From the NCBI RefSeq assembly GCF_050433395.1, contig NZ_JBNPXH010000005.1:248001-312000 (forward strand): a DNA stretch of 64,000 nucleotides, given 5' to 3'. The stretch is from Mobilitalea torta (GTDB taxonomy: Bacteria > Bacillota > Clostridia > Lachnospirales > Lachnospiraceae). Every line of letters starts with the position of its first letter. The first letter of the stretch is position 1. Under the pieces are notes generated by a model. It worked only from the letters and a program-made list of their open reading frames with translations. It made no database searches and was not told the origin of the DNA. Of this stretch, positions 17,209 to 26,417 are shown piece after piece. The translations under genes were made by a program, and so were the position numbers.

Positions 17209-18392
17209 CTTCCATACTCCTTCGCAAGCTGACGGAATCTGGGCAGGGACCGCTCAATCATACTATAATCCACACAGTAGGCAATTCTGCAATAGCCCGG
17301 ACATCCGAAGGAAGCTCCCGGCACAACCAGAAGATTATGCTTCTTGGCCGCGGCGGAGAATGCCTTATCATCCTCCTCCAGAGCTTTTACAAAGAGGTAG
17401 AAGGCTCCCTGAGGCTTTACGCATTCATAGCCGAAGGAAACCAGATTGTTATACAGCAATTCCCGGTTGCGGTTATAGATTTCCACATCCACTTTAGCCT
17501 CCAGGCACCTTGCCACCGCCCGCTGAATCAGGGACGGGGCATTCACATAGCCCAGTATCCGGTTCGCCACATTGACCGCTGCCGCTACCTCTGCAAAATC
17601 ATCCACCTCCGAAGGAATTACAAGATATCCGATTCTCTCTCCGGGAAGGGAAAGGGATTTGCTGTAGGAATAGCCTACAATGGTATTCTTATAGTATTGG
17701 GTAATATATGGCACCTCCGCTCCGTCATAAACCAGCTCCCGGTAAGGCTCGTCTGAGATCAGGTAAATGGAGGTATTATATTCTTTCTGCTTACGATACA
17801 GAATCTCTGCCAGCTCCCGTATTGTCTCCTCGGAATATACCACTCCGGTGGGATTATTGGGGGTATTGACAATAACTGCCTTGGTTCTTTCGGAAAGCTT
17901 TTGCTCAAATTCCGTCAGATTCGGCTGGAAATCAATCGTGTTGGGAGCGACCACCACCAGCTCTCCGTCAAAATTGCTGACATAATTGCGGTATTCCCCG
18001 AAGAAAGGCGCAAATACCATGACTTCATCTCCGGGATTCAATAATGTCTTAAGGATTACATTCAATCCTCCCGCAGCTCCTACGGTCATCACAATATTTT
18101 CATAACTAAAATTCGTATCGTATCTGCCGTTAATGGAGCCTGCAATTCTCTCTCTGACATCTTCAAAACCGGAATTGTTCATATATCCGTGAAGTAAATT
18201 CGGTGAATCCTCCTGAAGCACCTGAAGAAGGGCTTCCTTAATCTCTGCCGGCGGTTCTACACTGGGATTGCCCAGGCTGAAATCAAATACATTTTCCGCA
18301 CCGTGGATTGCAGCCAGCCTCTTCCCTTCTTCAAACATCGCTCTGATGACAGAGCTGTTCTTTACTAATCCAATCATTTTTTCTGAAATCAT
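17205..18392 (-). CDS. PLP-dependent aminotransferase (aspartate/tyrosine type)
   Basis: This is a class I/II aminotransferase, with FSLGNPSVEPPAEIKEAL, the substrate loop VNTPNNPTGVVYS, SDEPYRELVYD, the Lys in GYSYSKSLSLPGERIGYL and a C-terminal RIAYCV arginine. The start was set at MISEKMIGLVKN because GAGGG lies 5 bases upstream; the frame to 18440 includes 16 unsupported residues. The gene leads a two-gene unit with hisC. The amino donor and acceptor cannot be told from sequence, but a pair of transaminases suggests amino acid synthesis or interconversion. Confidence 0.88.
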   Translation of the reverse strand: MISEKMIGLVKNSSVIRAMFEEGKRLAAIHGAENVFDFSLGNPSVEPPAEIKEALLQVLQEDSPNLLHGYMNNSGFEDVRERIAGSINGRYDTNFSYENIVMTVGAAGGLNVILKTLLNPGDEVMVFAPFFGEYRNYVSNFDGELVVVAPNTIDFQPNLTEFEQKLSERTKAVIVNTPNNPTGVVYSEETIRELAEILYRKQKEYNTSIYLISDEPYRELVYDGAEVPYITQYYKNTIVGYSYSKSLSLPGERIGYLVIPSEVDDFAEVAAAVNVANRILGYVNAPSLIQRAVARCLEAKVDVEIYNRNRELLYNNLVSFGYECVKPQGAFYLFVKALEEDDKAFSAAAKKHNLLVVPGASFGCPGYCRIAYCVDYSMIERSLPRFRQLAKEYGR

Positions 18393-18471
18393 CGTATCCC
18401 TCTTTTCCGCCGCAGCCACACAAACACTGACCAACGGCAAGCCGTCTCCTTAGGTTTATTATCAAAAAAGC

Positions 18472-19092
18472 TTACCGAAACCGGATATCCAGATATGATT
18501 TTACAATCTCCACACATTTATCAAAACCAAGCTTGCTGCTGTTTAAGCAAAGGTCATAATGCCTGGCATTCTCCCACTCTCTTCCGGTGTAATATTTGTA
18601 ATACTCCGCCCGGTGCTTATCAATGGCAAGAATCTGCTTCTCCGCCTCCTTCTCCGATTTCCCGGTGAGTTCCATCATGGTGCTGATACAATCCTGCAAG
18701 GGGGCATGAACAAACAGACGAACCAGATTCGGATAATCCTTCAGGATGAAATCGGCACATCTTCCTATAATAATACAGCTCTCTGTATTAGCCAGTTCCT
18801 TGATGATTTTGGCCTGATAATTAAATAAATTATCATTGGATACAAAATCATCGCTGTCCGGAGGAATTAACTCGCCTTTATAAATATTGCTGGCTATCTT
18901 AAAGAGCAGGCTCTTCTTCAGCTTTTCATCCGCCTTTGCAAAAAGCTGCTCATTAATCCCGCTGTCATCGGAAGCCAGCCGGAGCAGATCCCTGTCATAG
19001 TAGGGTATCCCCAGCTCCTCCGAAAGCATCTTGCCGATGGTACGGCCGCCGCTTCCGTATCCGCGCGCTATTGTAATTACATACTTTTCCAT
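18472..19092 (-). CDS. Cytidylate kinase-like P-loop protein
   Basis: The N-terminus has a P-loop of the cytidylate-kinase-like family (ITIARGYGSGGRTIGKML), followed by GIPYYDRDLLRLA and CIIIGRCADFIL. This family is widespread in Clostridia and separate from true Cmk, and its substrate is not firmly known. The start at MEKYVITIAR follows AGGGG 4 bases upstream. The 206-residue length is usual. It stands alone between the aminotransferase and liv genes, in the same direction as both. Confidence 0.82.
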   Translation of the reverse strand: MEKYVITIARGYGSGGRTIGKMLSEELGIPYYDRDLLRLASDDSGINEQLFAKADEKLKKSLLFKIASNIYKGELIPPDSDDFVSNDNLFNYQAKIIKELANTESCIIIGRCADFILKDYPNLVRLFVHAPLQDCISTMMELTGKSEKEAEKQILAIDKHRAEYYKYYTGREWENARHYDLCLNSSKLGFDKCVEIVKSYLDIRFR

Positions 19093-19187
19093 ATAACCCC
19101 TGCCTTTCTTGCTGCAGTTAATCATTCCGCCTGCACCTGTCGGAAGAACACATCAACACTTGGAAGAAAGCCATGACAAACGGTGCG

Positions 19188-19961
19188 TTATTCACCCAGA
19201 TATGCCTTCTTCACAGATTCATCGTTCATCAGCTTCGATGCGTCTCCTTCTAACACTATACTTCCGGTTTCCAAAACATATGCACGGTTTGCAATGGAAA
19301 GGGCTTTTTTAGCATTCTGCTCTACCAGCAGCACCGTGGTTCCGCTTTGGCTGATCTCTTTAATAATATCAAAAATTTCTTCTACCAGAATCGGAGATAA
19401 CCCCATGGAGGGTTCGTCCATCAGGATAATGCGCGGATGGGACATCAAGGCTCTTCCCATAGCCAGCATCTGCTGTTCGCCTCCGCTCAAGGTACCGGCA
19501 ATCTGGGATTTCCTCTCCTTCAGTCTGGGAAAACGCCGATACACCTTCTCCACAGTCTCATCAATTTCTTCTTTGTCCCTTCTGGTATAAGCACCAAGCT
19601 TCAGATTCTCCAATACCGTAAGCTCCTGGAAGATTCTCCGCCCCTCAGGGACATGGGCCATTCCCATGGATACAATCCTATGAGCCGGAAGCTTCCCCAG
19701 CTCCACTATACCGGAAGAGGAACCGCCTCCTTGGGCTTTGCCGCTCTTTGCATCATGGCTGCCGTCCCCTCCGTCAAACTCCATGGAGCCGGACTTGGCA
19801 GGTACCAGACCGGTGATGGTATGCAAAATAGTAGTCTTGCCCGCACCGTTTGCGCCAATCAAAGCAATAACCTCTCCTTCATTTACATGAAAAGAAATAC
19901 CCTTAATCGCATGGATAACCCCGTAGTATACATTCAAATCTCTGACAGATAATAAGGCCAT
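19188..19961 (-). CDS. livF: Branched-chain amino acid ABC transporter ATPase LivF
   Basis: This ABC ATPase has Walker A GANGAGKTT, signature LSGGEQQMLAMGRAL, Walker B IILMDEPSMGLSP and the LivF-typical HVPEGRRIFQELTVLENLKLGAY. Together with LivG it powers uptake of leucine, isoleucine and valine. After the SGSMEFDG strand it carries about 22 extra residues rich in Gly, Ser and Lys (residues ~64-86) that normal LivF proteins lack. It is the last gene of the liv operon. Confidence 0.94.
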   Translation of the reverse strand: MALLSVRDLNVYYGVIHAIKGISFHVNEGEVIALIGANGAGKTTILHTITGLVPAKSGSMEFDGGDGSHDAKSGKAQGGGSSSGIVELGKLPAHRIVSMGMAHVPEGRRIFQELTVLENLKLGAYTRRDKEEIDETVEKVYRRFPRLKERKSQIAGTLSGGEQQMLAMGRALMSHPRIILMDEPSMGLSPILVEEIFDIIKEISQSGTTVLLVEQNAKKALSIANRAYVLETGSIVLEGDASKLMNDESVKKAYLGE

Positions 19962-20039
19962 GCCGCCCCTCCTAATCTTCTAAGCTTTATTTATCACCGC
20001 AATGTGCACGGCACAAAATCCGGATGTTCCCTTTTCGTA

Positions 20040-20798
20040 TTATTCGCCAAGATATGCCGTAATCACCGCCGGATTATGAAGCACCACCTCCGGAGTTCCC
20101 TTCGCCAGCTCCGTGCCGAAATTCAATACCAGCAGTTCCTCACAAATTCCTGCTACCAGTTTCATATCATGCTCAATCAGTAGAATCGTAATATGAAATC
20201 GATCCCTGATCAACCGGATGGTATCCATCAGCTCCGCTGTTTCATTGGGATTCATGCCCGCTGCCGGTTCGTCCAGCAAGAGCAGCCTGGGATTGGTCGC
20301 CAGGGCCCTGGCGATTTCCAGCTTTCTCTGTTTCCCATAGGGAAGATTGGAAGCCATGGTATGCTCCGACCGGTCCAAATCAAACACCTCCAGAATCTCT
20401 CTGGCCGTCTGATTCATCTTCTCTTCCGCTTTATGATAGGAAGGAAGCCGCAGCAAGCTTGCAAAAAAGGAATACTTCTCCCGGTTGTGGAGGGCGGCTT
20501 TTACATTGTCCAGAACAGACATATTCCGAAACAGCCGGATATTCTGAAAGGTTCTCCCGATTCCGGCGATACTGATGTCTGAAGTGGATTTCCCGGCGAT
20601 ACTCATCCCATCCAGCAGAATCACTCCGTCTGTCGGCTGGTATACACCGGTCAGCAGGTTAAAAACCGTAGTTTTTCCCGCACCGTTAGGGCCGATGAGC
20701 CCGAAGAGCTGCCCCTCTTCTATCTTTAAATTCACCTCATCTACGGCGCGAAGCCCGCCGAAGGAAATTCCCAGGTTTTTTGTTTCTAATAATGCCAT
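20040..20798 (-). CDS. livG: Branched-chain amino acid ABC transporter ATPase LivG
   Basis: Walker A is GPNGAGKTTVFNLLTG, the signature region LPYGKQRKLEIARAL, and Walker B LLLLDEPAAGMNPNET. The variant PYGKQR signature and the long helical insert between Walker A and the signature are typical of LivG. It pairs with LivF on the cytoplasmic face. The ribosome site AGGATGAAG precedes the ATG. It lies 33 bases after livM. Confidence 0.95.
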   Translation of the reverse strand: MALLETKNLGISFGGLRAVDEVNLKIEEGQLFGLIGPNGAGKTTVFNLLTGVYQPTDGVILLDGMSIAGKSTSDISIAGIGRTFQNIRLFRNMSVLDNVKAALHNREKYSFFASLLRLPSYHKAEEKMNQTAREILEVFDLDRSEHTMASNLPYGKQRKLEIARALATNPRLLLLDEPAAGMNPNETAELMDTIRLIRDRFHITILLIEHDMKLVAGICEELLVLNFGTELAKGTPEVVLHNPAVITAYLGE

Positions 20799-20831
20799 AC
20801 TTCATCCTCCCAAGATATACCCGCAGGCTTC

Positions 20832-21860
20832 TTATTTACCAAATCTCAAGATCTTGGAAAGCTTGGAAAACCTGTCACTTTCCTGCATTTTGATCTTTAG
20901 ATTGGAATGGTTAAACAGCATCATTGCAATTAACAGTACTGCGTACATCAGCATCCGGTAATCCCGGATCGGCCTCAGAAACTCCGGCAATACCGTCAAA
21001 ATCGTTGCCGCGATAACGGAGCCCTTAATGCTGCCCATACCGCCCAGAACCACATAGACCAAAATATCGATGGAACGGTCATAACCATAGCTGCTGGGTT
21101 TTATAATGGATACATTATGTCCGCCGATGGCTCCCGCCGCCCCGGCAAAAAACGCAGCCACAGCAAAAGCCATGATCCGATACCGGCTGGTATGAATTCC
21201 GATGGATTCCGCCGCAATAATATTATCCCTTATGGAGGTAATTGCCCTTCCATGCCTGGAGTTAACCAGATTCCTGCATAGAATAATCGTAAGAACTACC
21301 GCAATATACACCCAGGTGTAGTTGGCATAGGTTTCAATTCCGGATACCCCCATGGTTCCTTTATTTACAATCAGATTACCCGCTTCATTCCTTCCTGCCG
21401 GCAGCTTCAAGGCATTGATAACGGAACGGATGATTTCACCAAAAGCCAAAGTAACAATTGCAAGATAGTCTCCCCTGAGACGCAGTACCGGAATCCCGAT
21501 TAAGAAGCCTGCAAGGGCGGCAAGAATACCTCCCAGTAAAATCGCGATCAGGAATTCAATGGGACCCGGCAGATTTACATTCAGTGTGAATAATGCCCCG
21601 GCAAAGGCTCCCAGGGACATAAATCCTGCATGTCCCAGACTCAGCTCTCCCAAAAAGCCCGTTACCAAATTCAAGGATACCGCAAGAATTATATTAACCC
21701 CGATCGGTACCAGAAGAGCCTTGCTCTGCCGGTTTAAAATGTTCAATTCCACAAGAGCGGTGATGATCAGATATACTGCTGCAATGACCGCCAGCTTTAT
21801 TATAATGTCTCTGGTTCCGGAGCCCGGCTTCCTGATCTCTGATGCTTTTTCAATCTTCAT
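20832..21860 (-). CDS. livM: Branched-chain amino acid ABC permease LivM
   Basis: This is a membrane protein with about nine or ten hydrophobic segments and the LivM signature VTGFLGELSLGHAGFMSLGAFAG near the N-terminus and GDYLAIVTLAFGEIIR centrally. It forms the channel with LivH. The start was set at MKIEKASEIRK because GGAGG lies 5 bases before it; the upstream ATG at 21890 is not supported. It follows livH in the operon. Confidence 0.94.
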   Translation of the reverse strand: MKIEKASEIRKPGSGTRDIIIKLAVIAAVYLIITALVELNILNRQSKALLVPIGVNIILAVSLNLVTGFLGELSLGHAGFMSLGAFAGALFTLNVNLPGPIEFLIAILLGGILAALAGFLIGIPVLRLRGDYLAIVTLAFGEIIRSVINALKLPAGRNEAGNLIVNKGTMGVSGIETYANYTWVYIAVVLTIILCRNLVNSRHGRAITSIRDNIIAAESIGIHTSRYRIMAFAVAAFFAGAAGAIGGHNVSIIKPSSYGYDRSIDILVYVVLGGMGSIKGSVIAATILTVLPEFLRPIRDYRMLMYAVLLIAMMLFNHSNLKIKMQESDRFSKLSKILRFGK

Positions 21861-21905
21861 ATTCTCCTCCATTCTCACAAAAGCCTGCATACAAATTCAT
21901 AGGTC

Positions 21906-22793
21906 CTACACTTTCTCAATACGTTTCTTACCCAGCAGTCCCGTAGGCTTAAGTAAGAGCACCAAGATCAGAACGCCGAATACAATTGCATCGGCAAGCT
22001 CTGAGCTGATATATGCCTTGGAGATACTTTCGATCAGACCGAGAATAATGCCTCCCAGCATGGCGCCGGGAATACTTCCGATTCCCCCCAGCACTGCCGC
22101 TACAAAGGCTTTGATACCGGGCAGCGCACCCATGGTGGGATTCAGAGACTGGTACTGGCTCAGATACAGGACACCTGCAATTGCTGCCAGGCTGGAGCCA
22201 ATGGCAAAGGTCAGGGATATGGTCCGGTTCACATTGATTCCCATCAGCTGTGCCGCACCCTTATCCTCCGACACCGCGCGCATGGCACTGCCCGCTTTTG
22301 TTTTATGGATAAACAGGGTTAATATAATCATCGTTACCAGAGTTACCAGCAGAGTTACGGCTGTTATTCCGGCAATGGATACCTTCCCGATTGTAATCGT
22401 CTTAACATTTACGATAGATGCAAAAGGCTTGGGATTGGCGGTAAAAATCAGCATCGACGCATTCTGAAGAAAGAAGCTGACACCGATTGCCGTAATCAGC
22501 ACCGCAAGGGGAGGCGCCTTTCTCAGCGGCTTATATGCAATCCGCTCTATCGTAATTCCAAACACCGCACATAATACGATGGTCAGCAGAACCGCCAGCG
22601 GTACGGGCAGCTTCAGCAAAACCACAAATACGTAAAGACCATAGGCCCCTACCATAATGACATCACCATGAGCAAAATTGATCATTTTGGCGATGCCGTA
22701 CACCATGGTATAGCCCAGCGCAATCAATGCATAGATACTTCCTGTTCTCAATCCGTTGATTAATTGCTCAATCAGTTCAATCACGCTATTCAT
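21906..22793 (-). CDS. livH: Branched-chain amino acid ABC permease LivH
   Basis: The 295-residue permease has about eight membrane segments and the LivH motifs LRTGSIYALIALGYTMVYGI, MINFAHGDVIMVGAY and LPGIKAFVAAVLGGIGSIPGAMLGG. It is the second membrane half of the Liv transporter. The ribosome site GAGGTGAGG stands 4 bases before the ATG. A hairpin lies between it and livK, so membrane genes are probably expressed at a lower level than the binding protein. Confidence 0.95.
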   Translation of the reverse strand: MNSVIELIEQLINGLRTGSIYALIALGYTMVYGIAKMINFAHGDVIMVGAYGLYVFVVLLKLPVPLAVLLTIVLCAVFGITIERIAYKPLRKAPPLAVLITAIGVSFFLQNASMLIFTANPKPFASIVNVKTITIGKVSIAGITAVTLLVTLVTMIILTLFIHKTKAGSAMRAVSEDKGAAQLMGINVNRTISLTFAIGSSLAAIAGVLYLSQYQSLNPTMGALPGIKAFVAAVLGGIGSIPGAMLGGIILGLIESISKAYISSELADAIVFGVLILVLLLKPTGLLGKKRIEKV

Positions 22794-22886
22794 TAAGCCT
22801 CACCTCATATTTTCCGGCTGAAAGGGCATTTTTCAGCCTTATCCTTCGAACTTCCCCTTTGAACAGGATTATATAAAACCACAGAT

Positions 22887-22925
22887 AAGAACGAAAAGGA
22901 GGCATAGCGTCTCCCCCTCGTTCTT
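22887..22925 (-). terminator. Hairpin between livK and livH
   Basis: AAGAACGA and TCGTTCTT with GGGGGAG/CCTCC form a strong stem with a T-rich stretch about 10 bases later. Such partial terminators often follow binding-protein genes and reduce downstream expression. Confidence 0.55.
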
Positions 22926-22985
22926 ATGTAAATCAACCTATATTGCTGTTCTTCCGGCAATGAATTGCCGGGAGCAACAGAGTAT

Positions 22986-24116
22986 TTATTTCGATATATA
23001 CTTTCCGCCGCGGATCTCTACAAAGTTAGCCCCCTTGTTGGGTTCGCCGTTGGCATTAAAGGTCATGGAACCTGTTAAACCATCAACCGTGATTTGCGTC
23101 ATTGCTGCGATTAATTTGTCATTATCCGTGCTTCCGGCCTTCTCCAGCGCTGCCGCGATTACATAGATACTGTCATAGCCGTCTGCTGCAAACTGATCCG
23201 GTATTGCCTTATACTCCTCATCATACTTCTTAACAAAATCTGCGGTCTTGGCATCTGTCGCGCCGGCATTGAAGGGTGTTAAGAATACGGCACCCTCTAA
23301 CACAGCGGGATCAACGGTCTGAGCAATAACACCATCCCAGCCGTCGCCGCCCAGGAAGGGAAGGCTCATTCCCAGCCCGGCTGCCTGAGTAGTAATCAGA
23401 GCTGCTTCCTTATAATAGGAAGGAATGAAAATCACTTCCGCATCCGTGCCCTTAATCTTCGTTAACTGGGTATTAAAATCAACATCACCCTCTACAAAGG
23501 ATTCGTTAGCCACAACAGTAGCCCCGTTTGCGGCAACCTGATCAACAAAGGCCTGCATCATGCCGGTACTGTAGTTATCGGAATTATTATAAATTACTGC
23601 AATTTTAGTATATCCATTGTCCTTCGCATAATTCGCCATGGTCACACCCTGCAGAGGATCGGTAAAGCAGAGACGGAAGGCGTTGTCATACTTAGTCAGA
23701 CCTGCTGCAGAACCGGAGGGTGTCAGCATCAGAATGCCTTCCTCCTTAGTCAGATCGATGATACCCAGTCCGGCATCCGAGGTTACCGTTCCCATCAGCG
23801 CATTAATTTTGGCATCCATTAAGGCATTGAATGCAGTTACTGCTTTGTCCGGCTGAGCTTCATCATCCATAAAGTTCAGCTCCAGAGTAAGCTTCTTTCC
23901 GCCAACCGTAACTCCTCCTGCCTTATTGATCTCCTCGACGGCAATTTCAGCTCCCTGCTTTACAGAGGTGCCGTAGGAAGCGGCATCACCGGAGATCGGT
24001 CCGATACCGCCGATTATAAATTTGTCCCCCGCCGCAGGACCACAGCCTGCAAGGGATGCTGCTGTCAGAGAAAGGATCAGGCCTAACCCCATCATTTTCT
24101 TAAAATTCTTTTTCAT
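22986..24116 (-). CDS. livK: Branched-chain amino acid-binding lipoprotein
   Basis: The N-terminus is a lipoprotein signal peptide (MKKNFKKMMGLGLILSLTAA, lipobox SLAGC), so the protein is tethered outside the membrane. The rest is a type I periplasmic-binding fold of the Liv family, with IGGIGPISGDAASYGTSVKQ, GTVTSDAGLGI and PSYYKEAALITTQAAGLG. It captures amino acids for LivHMGF. The start was set at the ATG with AGGAGGG 5 bases upstream; 30 further residues in the longer frame are unsupported. The ligand is inferred from the complete operon. Confidence 0.93.
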   Translation of the reverse strand: MKKNFKKMMGLGLILSLTAASLAGCGPAAGDKFIIGGIGPISGDAASYGTSVKQGAEIAVEEINKAGGVTVGGKKLTLELNFMDDEAQPDKAVTAFNALMDAKINALMGTVTSDAGLGIIDLTKEEGILMLTPSGSAAGLTKYDNAFRLCFTDPLQGVTMANYAKDNGYTKIAVIYNNSDNYSTGMMQAFVDQVAANGATVVANESFVEGDVDFNTQLTKIKGTDAEVIFIPSYYKEAALITTQAAGLGMSLPFLGGDGWDGVIAQTVDPAVLEGAVFLTPFNAGATDAKTADFVKKYDEEYKAIPDQFAADGYDSIYVIAAALEKAGSTDNDKLIAAMTQITVDGLTGSMTFNANGEPNKGANFVEIRGGKYISK

Positions 24117-24270
24117 AAAATCCCTCCTGTTGATTGGACTTCCGAGGAAGCCGTTAATACATGAACTCTCTATTACAGGAAGAAGAATTTCCTTCCTATA
24201 ATACAATAAGGCGTTCGTGCGTGGCTAGGACAAATGTCTTTGATGTGCGAACGTCTTTATCTTAGGTTAT

Positions 24271-24299
24271 ATAATAACCCCGCATAATTGATTTGTCAA
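24271..24299 (-). promoter_or_regulatory. SigA promoter of the liv operon
   Basis: TTGACA, 17 bases, TATTAT on the minus strand, giving a leader of about 150 bases before livK. Confidence 0.75.
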
Positions 24300-24382
24300 T
24301 ATAATCTTTTAATGTGTTAAAGTATGTTGTGACAGATCAGCCTGCGGATACAACCGGACATAATGCCCTATACACAGTACAA

Positions 24383-24427
24383 GGATTGGTGTCAGGCACC
24401 CTTTGAAAGGGTGCCTGACACCAATCC
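24383..24427. repeat. 45-base perfect palindrome
   Basis: Arms of 22 bases around a single central G contain the core GGTGTCAGGCACC. This core resembles the palindromic units found scattered in many bacterial genomes, some linked to REP-associated transposases. It could also end transcription of the neighbouring small gene, though there is no clear T-run. Confidence 0.75.
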
Positions 24428-24460
24428 CCACAATCCCCGCATCACCATCACCAATCTAAT

Positions 24461-24793
24461 CTAGGATAGTTCTCCCCCGCATTTATCGCAGAAATCCAGC
24501 CCCTCCAGGGTAATTCCTCCGCAATCGGGGCAGATAATTTTGGCCGGCAGTATCTCCCGTTCCACGATCTCGTACTCCATATCGGGATCTTCCTCCGGGT
24601 CTTCCGTAACCCGTTGGCTTTCCTCACTGCCATATCCCCAGCCCTCTTCACCGGTCTCCGAATCCTCCGCCGGGTCCTCTTCCACAAAATCTTCTTCCGG
24701 TATTTCGTCTTCAGAGATATCCTTTTTGAAGCCGTCCTCCGCTGCTCTCCCTGCGGTTTTGCTTTTGCGAAAAAGTTTTCTTAATAGTGACAT
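24461..24793 (-). CDS. Acidic protein with C-terminal zinc ribbon
   Basis: No known family is recognised with certainty. The 110-residue protein starts with a basic helix (MSLLRKLFRKSK), continues with a very acidic, probably unfolded middle (residues ~25-80) and ends in a zinc ribbon, CPDCGGITLEGLDFCDKCGG. Two CxxC pairs would bind one zinc ion. The gene lies 62 bases after clpX in the same direction and may share its transcript. Function is unknown. Confidence 0.7.
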   Translation of the reverse strand: MSLLRKLFRKSKTAGRAAEDGFKKDISEDEIPEEDFVEEDPAEDSETGEEGWGYGSEESQRVTEDPEEDPDMEYEIVEREILPAKIICPDCGGITLEGLDFCDKCGGELS

Positions 24794-24855
24794 GCCCCGT
24801 TCCCCCTTCCGCTTCCAGATATTAAAACTACTGATTTTCCGGCATTCCTTTTATA

Positions 24856-26292
24856 CTATTTTCCCGATAGGAGCATCTGTTTGCTCACACCGCGCATCTC
24901 AATCACCGGAACGCCCCTGCCTTCAATATAATCCCTGGTAATAATGACTCTTCCGATATTCTCATCCTTCGGTATCTCATACATAATATCCAGCATAAGC
25001 TCCTCTAATATGGCGCGCAGTGCCCTCGCACCGGTCTTTTTCTCCAATGCCTTGGCCGCGATTGCTTCCAGCGCCTCCGGTACAAACTGCAGATCCACCT
25101 CATCCATAGCCAGCAAGGTCTGGTACTGCTTCAGTATGGCGTTTCTCGGCTCCTGAAGCACCTGAACCAGCATGTCCTTTGTCAGCCCTTCCAAAGAGAA
25201 GAGAATCGGAAGCCTGCCCAGGAATTCCGGGATCATGCCATACTCCCTCAGATCATCCAGATTGACTTTTTGCAGCAAATTCGGTTCATCATCGTATTTA
25301 TCCTTCAAGTCCGCCCTGAAGCCGATGGAGCTCTGCTTGTTCAGACGGGCCTTTATGATCTTGTCCAGATCCGGGAATGCTCCGCCGCAGATGAATAGGA
25401 TATTCTGTGTGTTTACCGTAGTCATGGGCACCATTGCATTCTTGGAGGATGCGCCCACAGGAACCTCCACACTGCTTCCCTCCAGAAGCTTCAGCAATCC
25501 CTGCTGCACGGATTCCCCGCTCACGTCACGGCTGTTGGTATTGCGCTTTTTGGCTATTTTGTCAATCTCATCAATGAACACAATTCCCCGCTCCGCCTTC
25601 TCAACATCATTATCCGCGGCCTGGAGCAGCTTGGATATCACACTTTCCACATCATCACCGATGTATCCGGCCTCCGTCAGGGAGGTGGCATCTGTGATTG
25701 CCAGGGGAACATTCAGCAGTCTGGCCAGAGTCTTCACCAGATAGGTCTTTCCGCTGCCGGTAGGGCCAATCATCAGCATATTGGATTTATCAATCTCCAC
25801 CTCCGGCTGCGTATGGTTTCCGATGCGCTTATAATGATTATAAACAGCAACAGAGATAACCTTCTTCGCATGCTCCTGTCCCACAATGAATTCATCCAGG
25901 CTCGCCTTGATCACATGGGGTGACGGTATGCTTTTCCTGTCAAAGGGCTGGGGAGCCTTGCCCTCCTCCGGCTTTTTCTTCTTCAGCTTCTGGGCGTTGG
26001 GAATATCCCCCGGCATTCCGGACAAATTCATAATATTCATGTTAGGATTAAAGCCCATCATCTGCAGGTATGGATTGTCCGGCTTGTTAATGGTATCAAA
26101 GGTTTTCTGCATACAATCCGCACAGATCGTGATCTGATTAGGGATGTGAATCATCTTGCCTGCTTTGCTTTCCGGCCTCCTGCAAAGATAGCAGACCTCC
26201 TCATAGTCCTTATGTTCATTCTGGCTCTTATGCTCCTGATCAAAAGAATCCTTGGTGCCGTCTATGTTAATATCGTCAAAATTATTACTCAT
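24856..26292 (-). CDS. clpX: ATP-dependent protease ATPase subunit ClpX (variant)
   Basis: This is an AAA+ unfoldase. The N-terminal zinc domain has CYLCRRPES...ICADC. Walker A is GPTGSGKTYLVKTLA, the substrate-gripping pore loop is EAGYIGDDVES, Walker B is IVFIDEIDKIA, and SSIGFRADLK carries the IGF tripeptide used by ClpX to dock on ClpP. The linker between zinc domain and AAA+ core is unusually long (~60 residues, Met/Asn/Pro rich). The start follows GGAGG at 5 bases. No clpP is in the window, so this may be a second ClpX paralogue or one separated from its peptidase. Confidence 0.88.
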   Translation of the reverse strand: MSNNFDDINIDGTKDSFDQEHKSQNEHKDYEEVCYLCRRPESKAGKMIHIPNQITICADCMQKTFDTINKPDNPYLQMMGFNPNMNIMNLSGMPGDIPNAQKLKKKKPEEGKAPQPFDRKSIPSPHVIKASLDEFIVGQEHAKKVISVAVYNHYKRIGNHTQPEVEIDKSNMLMIGPTGSGKTYLVKTLARLLNVPLAITDATSLTEAGYIGDDVESVISKLLQAADNDVEKAERGIVFIDEIDKIAKKRNTNSRDVSGESVQQGLLKLLEGSSVEVPVGASSKNAMVPMTTVNTQNILFICGGAFPDLDKIIKARLNKQSSIGFRADLKDKYDDEPNLLQKVNLDDLREYGMIPEFLGRLPILFSLEGLTKDMLVQVLQEPRNAILKQYQTLLAMDEVDLQFVPEALEAIAAKALEKKTGARALRAILEELMLDIMYEIPKDENIGRVIITRDYIEGRGVPVIEMRGVSKQMLLSGK

Positions 26293-26347
26293 TATTTCCT
26301 CCGTTTCTTCCCTCCATTTGCTGTGGAGAAGCGTCATTTTATCAAAT

Positions 26348-26376
26348 ATTATAGCTTATCTGCAGGTATCACACAA
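26348..26376 (-). promoter_or_regulatory. Promoter of clpX
   Basis: TTGTGT, 17 bases, TATAAT on the minus strand, about 55 bases before the clpX start. Confidence 0.65.
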
Positions 26377-26417
26377 TAGTCTATTCTTTAAGCTTTCATT
26401 AATATTTAATAAAAAAC

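Larger units (their letters stand above)
24117..24460. other. Upstream region of livK with promoter and palindrome
   Basis: This 344-base region has no gene. It contains the liv promoter, a leader with an imperfect inverted repeat around 24212-24256 (GCGTTCGTGCG against CGAACGTC) that could regulate expression, and a 45-base palindrome next to the convergently placed small gene. Confidence 0.6.
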
